DNA of 52,631 bases, from positions 1-52,631 of the forward strand of contig JACPDF010000025.1 in assembly GCA_016184145.1 (NCBI GenBank), given 5' to 3'. The notes below the pieces were generated by a model, which did no database searches, was not told the origin of the DNA, and saw only the letters and a list, made by a program, of their open reading frames with translations. Position 1 is the first letter of the stretch. Each line of letters starts with the position of its first letter. The stretch is from Candidatus Woesearchaeota archaeon (lineage in GTDB: Archaea; Nanobdellota; Nanobdellia; Woesearchaeales; GW2011-AR4). A program made the translations under genes and the position numbers. Below are positions 46,730 through 52,631 of the stretch, piece after piece.

Positions 46730-48042
46730 ATCTCGAATATCTTCTTTTTCTTTAGTATGACTGAAGGCGTTTCCCCGCCGTGCCATGTGTACCTAGGCCT
46801 TATTCTCATAGGGTAGATTTTCTCATTGACATCATCAAATATCAAAGCTGCGCCTGTAACTCTGGGCAAATAATTAAGCTGCTTGTCCAAGCCTTCCCTC
46901 ATATAGCTCTGCATTAAGCTGCCTAGAGCCTGCGCATCAACATTTGCAGTCACTCTATGCGCAATCACAACATCTGATTGGGTTATGACATCTGTATGGA
47001 TTTTTCCGGGCTGCTGGGAAGCAAGAACCAAGCTAATGCCTGGCTGCCTGCCTTCCCTCAATATTGTTATCAGAGGCTGCGTAGCTACAGTACTGCCTTC
47101 ATTGGGCAAAAATTCATGGGCTTCATCGATTATTAACCAAATTGCGGGTTCTTTTTCCTGCTCTTCATCCTTCTCAATCAAGTGCGTCTCGCGGTATATA
47201 GACTCGTATTCTTCTGCTTTCCTTGTCATCATCCTTTTTGCAAACAATTTTTGAGCTACCAGTCCAATAACCAAAGCCCTCAAGCTTTCTGCTCCAGGTA
47301 TGTATGTATAGCAGCTTACATCCAAGACTGTAATCTGGCCTGGAATTACCAAATCTTCCAGCAGAGTCCCCTGTTTGCTGAATAATCCCCAGTGCTTTGC
47401 AGACAAGAACCTGTTTTCAGCAGCATCCTTGGTTTCCTTTGAGGAGCGGTCGTCTTCCTGTATGGCTTTTATTATATCATCAATGTCATAATCCTCATTA
47501 TTTTCCTTGAAATTCTCTATGACGCGCTCAATCAACGATCCAATAGGGCTGTGAAGTTCTATTCCAAAGGTCTCTGCCCATTCATAAGGGCTTAACTCAG
47601 AAGTCTTTATTGAGAAAGGGAAATCTGTTGGTATGTCCCCTTCCTGGTATTTTTTATAATAGCCAACGGGAGTAAAAATATTCGCATGCAGCGGCTTTGC
47701 CTCCAGCTCCCATTCATCCAACAGCTCCTTATCCTGCTTATTTGGATATTTCATTGTCCAGTATATTCCCATCGTGTCCAGGATTATAATGGAAATGTTA
47801 TTCCTGATTTCTTCAGGAAGGTCGAGTATGGACTCTGCAATGACGCCCATCGAATAACTTTTTCCGCTACCCCTCTTGCCAACAACAAAGACAACGTGGC
47901 TTTTTGCGACATCCATGTATATCCTATTGGATAAAGAAGTGGTCTGGCCCATCTTTACATAATGCTTTCCAATAAAGATTGTGCCTGCTGTGCCAAATTC
48001 CTTTGCATCTTCCTGGTTCCTTCCTATTATTATGTCATACAT
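46726..48042 (-). CDS. herA: HerA-like ATPase/DNA helicase
   Basis: A 438-aa FtsK/HerA-superfamily ATPase. VFVVGKRGSGKSYSMGVIAE is Walker A, WLIIDEAHEFLPNEG is Walker B, and ISLVLASQQPGKIHTDVITQ the sensor region; the N-terminal HAS-like barrel (GTAGTIFIGKHYVKMGQTTS) is short. HerA works with NurA in DNA end resection; nurA, mre11 and rad50 are not adjacent here, so it could also be a general HerA-like pump. Divergent from the gene at 48376 across a 333-bp region. Confidence 0.9.
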   Translation of the reverse strand: MYDIIIGRNQEDAKEFGTAGTIFIGKHYVKMGQTTSLSNRIYMDVAKSHVVFVVGKRGSGKSYSMGVIAESILDLPEEIRNNISIIILDTMGIYWTMKYPNKQDKELLDEWELEAKPLHANIFTPVGYYKKYQEGDIPTDFPFSIKTSELSPYEWAETFGIELHSPIGSLIERVIENFKENNEDYDIDDIIKAIQEDDRSSKETKDAAENRFLSAKHWGLFSKQGTLLEDLVIPGQITVLDVSCYTYIPGAESLRALVIGLVAQKLFAKRMMTRKAEEYESIYRETHLIEKDEEQEKEPAIWLIIDEAHEFLPNEGSTVATQPLITILREGRQPGISLVLASQQPGKIHTDVITQSDVVIAHRVTANVDAQALGSLMQSYMREGLDKQLNYLPRVTGAALIFDDVNEKIYPMRIRPRYTWHGGETPSVILKKKKIFEI

Positions 48043-48215
48043 TTTTCAATTATGCCATTGACATAAAAACAATATTTTTTAACAATAAAATTTATTAACC
48101 AACTCCAAAATTGGTCATAACAAATAACAATCAAATTAATTGCTATAACTATAATCTTGCAATATTCAATATAAAAACTTATGGTATTATTTTGCAGTTA
48201 ATAAAATCCGAAAGA

Positions 48216-48310
48216 TTTATTTATAGTTTATCGTAACAGCCTTTAAAGAAGGGGTGATAGTGAGTAGCAGTGGTGAGGCAAGTTGCATGAATTAAAGGGA
48301 AAACCCCGGA
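48216..48310 (+). promoter_or_regulatory. TATA box and structured leader upstream of the thioredoxin-like gene
   Basis: TTTATTTATAG (48216-48226) predicts a start near 48248 and hence a 5' leader of about 130 nt before the ATG at 48376. The leader begins with GGGGTGATAG (48251); GGGG can pair with CCCC at 48304-48307, enclosing GTGAGTAGCAGTGGTGAGGC-type purine-rich sequence. The rest of the 48043-48375 region is AT-rich and shows no gene. Confidence 0.45.
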
Positions 48311-48375
48311 AAATTCTCAATTGTTGATTGCTTATAATATTGTCCTGACTAAAAACATAAATTAACGGATTGCAT

Positions 48376-49614
48376 ATGTTATCGGAAAGAGAGAAGCTGG
48401 AAGAGGAATTGAGGTTTCTTAAAGAGAGTTATGACATAGGCGTTATAACGGATGAAGAATATAAAAACGGCAGGCAGAGAATAGGGGCAAAGATAAAGGC
48501 TATCGAGGACAAAGAAAATGAAGGGGATGGCCTATTCAAGGAAGAGCCGGAAAAAGCCAGAGAGGCTAGGGAAAAAATAACAACATATGACTTAGGTGAA
48601 AAAGATGATACGGGAAGAAAAATAAATCAAGACCAAGAGCAAGAAGAGACAGAAGAAGAGCCAACTGAGGCGGAAGAAGACATATTTCCGCTGGATTCTG
48701 AAGAGAAAAAGGAAGTGCATAAAGGGAAAAAAATATGGATGGAAGAAAAACAGCATGAAAAAACAGAAGATGAAATTAAATTCAACAAAAAAACACTGGT
48801 TTTTGCTGCTGTCCTTATAGTAGCTGCTTTAGGGATATGGTATTTCTTTTTCACCGGCTCTGATAATGCCAATATGTCAAATGATGCCAATACTATGGCT
48901 AATAATGCAGCAACCTTAATAGCATGCTACTCTGACAAGGACTGCAAAGAGCAGGGAAAGATAGGAAGCTGCGCAAATCCCGGAAAGGAAAATGCGGAAT
49001 GCAGTTATGTAGATGATATTCAGGTAAAGCTAAAAATAATAAACAGCAAAGAATGCTTTAATTGCGATACCGGCAGAATAATTTCGATATTGGAAAGCTT
49101 TTATCCCAATTTAGACATAGAAGAAATAGATTATGATACGGCTGAAGGCAGAGTGCTTGCTGATAGGTTTAATATAAACGCGCTGCCAGCTTATATTCTT
49201 AATTCAAGCCTGTCTGAAACATACAATTATGAGGAATTTTTCACTGCTTTCAATAAAATGAATGACAATTTTGTGATGAAGGACACTGTTGCTAATGCAA
49301 ACTACTACCTTAACAGAAAAGAAATTCCAAATAAGCTTGAGCTATTTGCGCAGGAAGGCCAGGAAGCAAGCGATAAGGCAGAGGCGAACCTTAAGGAATT
49401 TTTAGAGGCATTTGACGGGAAAGTTACATTTAATAAACATGATTCAGATTCGGCATTAGCCAGGGAATTAGGACTAAATTCATTCCCGACTTTTTTAATA
49501 AACACCAAAATCAAATTTGGCGGAGTGCAGGCTGCGAACACGATAAAAGAGAATTTCTGCCGGGTGAATAAGCTGCAAGAATGCAGTTTAGAGCTTTCTA
49601 AGAGTTTGGTTTAA
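48376..49614 (+). CDS. Membrane-anchored thioredoxin-like protein with SHOCT-like N-terminus
   Basis: A 412-aa protein. Residues 1-40 (LEEELRFLKESYDIGVITDE) match a SHOCT-like helical segment; an acidic linker follows; one membrane helix at about 137-157 (TLVFAAVLIVAALGIWYFFF) places the rest outside. The external part holds a cysteine-rich bit (ACYSDKDCKEQG) and two thioredoxin-fold halves: NSKECFNCDTGRI (CxxC) with cis-Pro loop NALPAYILN, and the CxxC-less second with FPTFLINTKIKFGG. The C-terminus has two more cysteines. Predicted extracytoplasmic disulfide handling. Confidence 0.75.
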   Translation: MLSEREKLEEELRFLKESYDIGVITDEEYKNGRQRIGAKIKAIEDKENEGDGLFKEEPEKAREAREKITTYDLGEKDDTGRKINQDQEQEETEEEPTEAEEDIFPLDSEEKKEVHKGKKIWMEEKQHEKTEDEIKFNKKTLVFAAVLIVAALGIWYFFFTGSDNANMSNDANTMANNAATLIACYSDKDCKEQGKIGSCANPGKENAECSYVDDIQVKLKIINSKECFNCDTGRIISILESFYPNLDIEEIDYDTAEGRVLADRFNINALPAYILNSSLSETYNYEEFFTAFNKMNDNFVMKDTVANANYYLNRKEIPNKLELFAQEGQEASDKAEANLKEFLEAFDGKVTFNKHDSDSALARELGLNSFPTFLINTKIKFGGVQAANTIKENFCRVNKLQECSLELSKSLV

Positions 49615-49637
49615 AAAAAGAGAAGTAAAAAATAAAA

Positions 49638-50888
49638 TCAAAGCTCGCTCACAGTCAGCACATTAACCCTTGTATCATTGGGCCTTATCTTTGAGTCCAT
49701 GCCTACAAGGAATTTTACATTTGCGCTTTCTGCTGCCTTTGCTATATTGCTGTCTACAGAGCCGTCAAACACTATTGCATAGGCGGTGTTGTTGAGGCTT
49801 TTTATTGCTGACTCCAGTTCAGTCACAGGAACTTTTCCAAGAGTGTGCAGCTGCTGGTCAAGAACCTGCGCGCCTCTTGTGCCTATAAGATTCTCGAGCA
49901 TATCCCTAAAAACCTTCTTGTTTTCTGGCGATATTACTGCATGCCTTCTGCTGAACATGGGCTGTCTTGGAGGAAGCGGCCTGAACTGCTGCTGAGGCCT
50001 TCTGTCCATTATTTTTTGCGGCCTGTTATTGGCATTATTGTATCTCTCTGCTTCCTTGGAGAATTCAAGCTTTGCCTGCTCTCCTGAAATCCTGGCCCTC
50101 AATGCCTTGTGTATTTCCTTTTGTGTTATCTCCTCAACTTCCTTGCCATCCGGAGCGCGGGCGACAAAATCAACATCTGCCAATGAAGTCAATTCCTTGA
50201 CAATTAAATTGCCTCCTCTGTCTCCATCAACAAATATTGTAACAACTTTTTTAGCGCATAATTCGACTGCTGTTTCAGGAACGGATGTGCCATTAAGGGC
50301 AATTGCATTCTTGAAGCCATGCTTAAGCAAATTTAAAACATCTGCTCTTCCTTCTACTATAATTATCTCATCACTTTCGTTTATTGCAGGGCCTGCTGGC
50401 AGCCTGTCCTTGCCATATTCCTGTATTTCCATGACTCTTACAGAGTAGGCAACCTCATCCGCTAATTCCTGAGAGTCAGGCATTGTGTTGGACATGAGGC
50501 TCTTTAATAGCTCTTTAGCCCTCTCAACAACAAAGGACCTCTTGCTAACCCTTACATCTTCTATGCTTTGTGCCTGCAGCTTGGCGTTGCATGGGCCTAT
50601 TCTCTGTATAATCTCCAAAGCGGCTGCTATGATTGCAGTCTCTGCCTTGTCCATAGAAGAAGGTATATCTATTGTCCCGCTGGTCTTTCCTGACCTTATT
50701 TCAGTATTAACTTCTATCCTTCCAATCCTTCCGGATTTTTGCAGCTCTCTCAGCTCTAAATCAGAGCCTAAAAGCCCTTCTGTCTGGCCGAAAATTGCTC
50801 CAATGACATCGGGTCTGTCTACCACGCCCTCAATATCAATTGACGCATGAATAATGTATTTAGCTGCAACCGGGCTAATTTTTCCCAC
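49638..50888 (-). CDS. dnaG: Archaeal DnaG primase-like protein
   Basis: 416 aa. KYIIHASIDIEGVVDRPDVI, GAIFGQTEGLLGSDLELREL, a TOPRIM domain with IIVEGRADVLNLLKHG and VTIFVDGDRGGNLIVKELTS, then a linker (QQQFRPLPPRQP) and a C-terminal domain. In archaea DnaG is a primase and an exosome subunit that binds poly(A)-rich RNA. The GTG at 50888 is chosen as start: GGAGG lies 9 nt upstream; a TTG at 50897 would sit directly on that ribosome binding site. Confidence 0.93.
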   Translation of the reverse strand: MGKISPVAAKYIIHASIDIEGVVDRPDVIGAIFGQTEGLLGSDLELRELQKSGRIGRIEVNTEIRSGKTSGTIDIPSSMDKAETAIIAAALEIIQRIGPCNAKLQAQSIEDVRVSKRSFVVERAKELLKSLMSNTMPDSQELADEVAYSVRVMEIQEYGKDRLPAGPAINESDEIIIVEGRADVLNLLKHGFKNAIALNGTSVPETAVELCAKKVVTIFVDGDRGGNLIVKELTSLADVDFVARAPDGKEVEEITQKEIHKALRARISGEQAKLEFSKEAERYNNANNRPQKIMDRRPQQQFRPLPPRQPMFSRRHAVISPENKKVFRDMLENLIGTRGAQVLDQQLHTLGKVPVTELESAIKSLNNTAYAIVFDGSVDSNIAKAAESANVKFLVGMDSKIRPNDTRVNVLTVSEL

Positions 50889-51064
50889 TTTAACCAACCT
50901 CCACGATAAATTTTGATTTTAGAACAAGCTTTTTTAAGTCTGATTAGCCTTAATTGAGCCTATTTCAGCCTTCTACTTCATCAATAAGCAAAATCAAGTG
51001 ATAATAATGATTTTTACGTTAAAAGCTTGCTCTGAATTTGTTTTTAAGCTTATTAAAAGATTTG

Positions 51065-51138
51065 TAGCCCGTGACACTAACTCCCAGGTTCATCGCTTGC
51101 ATTTAGCGACCGCTCCCATGGGTACTCTCGTGACGGGC
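51065..51138. ncRNA. Structured 74-nt element between dnaG and rio1
   Basis: Closing stem GCCCGT/ACGGGC, then CAC/GTG past a 2-base bulge, an asymmetric internal loop, CCCA/TGGG, and an inner hairpin CGCT/AGCG inside GGT...ACC. GC content is far above the flanks, as for functional RNAs in AT-rich archaea. Read on the minus strand the closing stem is followed by TACA, and the single hairpin with an internal pocket resembles an archaeal H/ACA guide. Strand undecided. The rest of 50889-51432 has no gene. Confidence 0.55.
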
Positions 51139-51212
51139 CTTAACTTTGATTTTAAATGAACTAAATAAGCTTAACTTTTCTTATTTTACTGCTATTAAAA
51201 TAAGTGTCATTA

Positions 51213-51315
51213 GTATATAATTTTTGTGTTTTGATGTTAAAACAAAATAGAATTTGCGAGCATAAACCCCGGCAAGATCCCGAAAGACCCTGCCAGGGAA
51301 AAAGAGGTGATAGTC
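51213..51315 (+). ncRNA. Possible small RNA upstream of rio1
   Basis: TATA core TATATAAT (51214-51221) predicts a start near 51244. The transcript would fold CCC-GGCA (51267-51274) with TGCC-GGG (51291-51298) around AGATCCCGAAAGACCC, then carry GAGGTGATAG (51303), which equals the core ribosome binding site, with no open frame behind it. rio1 has its own leaderless promoter further down, so this would be a separate RNA. Confidence 0.4.
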
Positions 51316-51401
51316 TTATTACTACTAGATAGTAGAACTCATATAAATACTTTTCGATTGTGTTAGCATTGTAAAGTAGTTATATCCTATTTTGCCATAT
51401 G

Positions 51402-51410
51402 TTTATAAAT
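51402..51410 (+). promoter_or_regulatory. TATA box of rio1
   Basis: TTTATAAAT, centred about 27 bp before the ATG at 51433; leaderless. Confidence 0.6.
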
Positions 51411-51432
51411 CTAAAATGATTCTGCTGTATTC

Positions 51433-52218
51433 ATGCCAAAAGCGCGCAAAGAGAAATTCAGGGAAGGCAGGGAAAAATTCAAGACCATGCATAATGTTTT
51501 TGATGAATTTGCCAACAGGACTATATTCAAGCTTATTACAGAAGGGCATTTTCGTGGCTTGGAAAGCCCGATAAGCATAGGCAAGGAAAGCAACGTTTTT
51601 TCCGCTTTGACAAAGGACAATAGGAGGGTAATAGTAAAAATATACAGACTAGAGACTTGCGATTTTAACAAGATGTATGATTACATTAAGAACGACCCCA
51701 GGTATGCAAACCTTAAGAGGAAAAAAAGAAAGGTGATACTTGCATGGGTGCAGAGGGAATACAGAAATTTAATGGAAGCAAGGGAAGCGCAGGTTAACGT
51801 GCCGATACCCATAACTTTCTCCAACAATGTGCTTGTGCTGGAATTTGTGGGCAGAGGGGATGAGATTGCGCCAAAGTTAAAAGACAATATTCCAGAAAAT
51901 AAAAAGCAGTTTTTTGACAAAATCATAGAAAATATGGGAAAATTGTATGAACATGGCCTGGTTCATGCTGATTTGTCCGCATTCAACATCCTGAATTTTG
52001 AGGAAAGCCCGGTTTTCATCGACATGTCCCAGGCAACAACCTTAAACGATCCGAGGGCAGAGGAGTTTTTGGAGAGGGACGTAAGGAATATATGCAATTT
52101 TTTCAGCAAGCATGGATTAAAAGTTAAGGAAGAGATCATAATTAAGAAGATTAAAACTCATGCCAAGGAAGAGATCATAATTAAGAAGATTAAAACTCAT
52201 GCCAACAATAAGGAATGA
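51433..52218 (+). CDS. rio1: RIO1-type serine/threonine protein kinase
   Basis: A 261-aa RIO kinase: PISIGKESNVFSALTKDNRR (glycine loop), VIVKIYRLETCDFNKM (ATP lysine), the RIO insert with RYANLKRKKRKVILAWVQRE, LVLEFVGRGDEIAPKL (hinge), GLVHADLSAFNIL (catalytic loop) and FIDMSQATTLNDP (metal loop, DxSQ). It acts in late 40S/30S subunit maturation. The 3' end has an in-frame 39-bp tandem duplication, giving KEEIIIKKIKTHA twice. The following KH gene is the usual archaeal neighbour. Confidence 0.94.
   Translation: MPKARKEKFREGREKFKTMHNVFDEFANRTIFKLITEGHFRGLESPISIGKESNVFSALTKDNRRVIVKIYRLETCDFNKMYDYIKNDPRYANLKRKKRKVILAWVQREYRNLMEAREAQVNVPIPITFSNNVLVLEFVGRGDEIAPKLKDNIPENKKQFFDKIIENMGKLYEHGLVHADLSAFNILNFEESPVFIDMSQATTLNDPRAEEFLERDVRNICNFFSKHGLKVKEEIIIKKIKTHAKEEIIIKKIKTHANNKE
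52126..52203 (+). repeat. Perfect 39-bp tandem duplication in rio1
   Basis: Units 52126-52164 and 52165-52203 are identical. In frame, so the protein only gains 13 residues at the C-terminus. Confidence 0.95.
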
Positions 52219-52350
52219 ACAATAATAAACATAAAAAATAATTATTAATTTCAATAAAAAACAAAAAATGCCAATATGGTTAACAAATAAGTTCACAATA
52301 ATTTGATTATGGTTAAGAAAATATATAATTTATAATTAAAATTAATAAAA

Positions 52351-52430
52351 ATAAATCATAGCCGGCGTTTTGCAAAACCAATGTGTGATAGCAAAACGCA
52401 GGGAATGAATTATTGTTTTTCAATGCCGAA
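52351..52430 (+). ncRNA. Structured element between rio1 and the KH gene
   Basis: A perfect 9-bp stem GCGTTTTGC/GCAAAACGC (52365-52373 with 52391-52399) has a 17-nt loop with AATGTGTGATA. A second hairpin ATTG-TTTTT-CAAT lies at 52412-52424, followed by GCCGAATGAGG. TATA-like ATATATAATTTATAA at 52320 could start it near 52351. The KH gene has its own TATA box downstream, so this looks like a separate small RNA; the rest of 52219-52536 holds no gene. Confidence 0.5.
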
Positions 52431-52505
52431 TGAGGTAAAGTTTGCATAAAATAACAAGATAACAAATGATTGTTCAAAATACATTAGGTTAAACTAATGA
52501 AAACA

Positions 52506-52514
52506 TTTTAAAAA
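52506..52514 (+). promoter_or_regulatory. TATA box of the KH gene
   Basis: TTTTAAAAA, centred about 27 bp before the ATG at 52537; leaderless. Confidence 0.5.
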
Positions 52515-52536
52515 CAAACCAAATTTTTTATGAAAA

Positions 52537-52631
52537 ATGGCAGAAGAATATTCTTACGAACTGAAGATTCCAAGGGAAAGAGTAGCGGTTTTGATAGGAA
52601 GAGAAGGAGAAGTGAAGAAAAACATAGAGGC
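52537..52631 (+). CDS. KH-domain RNA-binding protein (Dim2/Pno1-like), partial
   Basis: Only 31 full codons are in the window: AEEYSYELKIPRERVAVLIG then REGEVKKNIE. The VAVLIGREGEVKKNIE part is the KH GxxG loop. Position directly after rio1 is that of the archaeal Krr1/Dim2 (Pno1) homologue, which works with RIO1 in small-subunit rRNA 3' maturation. The rest lies beyond the window end. An ATG at 52530 is out of frame. Confidence 0.85.
   Translation, partial: MAEEYSYELKIPRERVAVLIGREGEVKKNIE

Noticed and set aside
48260-48295. GTG-started 11-codon peptide in the leader of the thioredoxin-like gene
   Set aside because: The ribosome-binding-like GGGGTGAT is only one base from the GTG, and the peptide has no feature to support it.
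51065-51138. Minus-strand GCCCGTCAC...CCATGGGAG looks like the 3' region of 16S rRNA
   Set aside because: Only about 20 scattered bases agree and the surrounding rRNA sequence is absent, so it is not an rRNA fragment.
1-52631. tRNA, rRNA, CRISPR array, transposase or prophage genes
   Set aside because: Spacers were read on both strands for T-loop and acceptor patterns, regular repeat-spacer units and integrase or transposase motifs; none was found. Very divergent or intron-bearing tRNAs cannot be excluded by eye.

Overview
The window looks like a chromosomal piece of a DPANN archaeon, most like Woesearchaeota or Pacearchaeota. That placement is inferred from gene content; no rRNA is present to prove it. 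The archaeal marks are SecE/Sec61-gamma, Spt5/NusG, archaeal TrpRS, archaeal DnaG, HerA, RIO1 followed by a KH (Dim2-like) gene, a class III signal peptide with its A24 peptidase, and a CMP kinase of archaeal type. TATA boxes commonly sit about 26 bp before the start codon, implying leaderless mRNAs. Genes are short and tightly packed. No rRNA, tRNA, CRISPR array or transposase was found.

Layout. 1-4770: an AT-rich three-gene cassette with overlapping stop/start codons (GNAT-PUA-like, ASCH-like, DUF262-DUF1524-HEPN-like), the best defence-system candidate. 4.8-10.1 kb: AbrB-like regulator, 49-aa protein and CPA2/RCK antiporter, then a split NAD(P)HX repair pair, a cysteine-cluster protein and a lone NFACT-R protein. 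10.2-14.2 kb: a secreted cysteine-rich protein ending in a Hint (intein/hedgehog-type) domain, a small exported protein, a toxin-antitoxin-like pair, and a 153-bp duplicate of the secreted gene. 14.2-17.3 kb: two HIT genes (one frameshifted by a 29-bp tandem duplication), the class III prepilin peptidase and a cis-prenyltransferase. 17.4-18.7 kb: a small cysteine-rich, probably metal-related operon divergent from an HxlR regulator with a 17-bp palindrome between them. 18.8-26 kb: a sulfur island with TtuA-like thiolase, MoaD/ThiS-like carrier, SufC, ferredoxin, SufU, SufS, SufD and SufB, headed by a cysteine-bearing HTH regulator.

26-37 kb: lactate dehydrogenase, a five-gene NrdR / NMP-kinase / dCMP-deaminase operon, YqhQ-like DUF1385, a cupredoxin-like lipoprotein without copper ligands, a PHP phosphoesterase and thioredoxin reductase. 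37-45 kb: CMP kinase, FKBP, FtsZ, SecE, NusG, an orphan gene, L11 with a long charged tail, ribulose-phosphate epimerase, an EamA transporter and TrpRS. 45-52.6 kb: small membrane proteins, MgtC, HerA, a membrane thioredoxin-like protein, DnaG, RIO1 and the start of a KH gene.

The most interesting unexplained signals are: (1) an apparent leader-RNA motif in three places (31926, 45375, 46110), each just upstream of a gene for a membrane or exported protein, with base changes that keep the stem paired; (2) the Hint-tailed surface protein and its cassette-like 3' region; (3) the GNAT/ASCH/DUF262-HEPN cassette; (4) several structured intergenic stretches around dnaG-rio1-KH that look like small RNAs; and (5) dispersed chains of short hairpins between genes.
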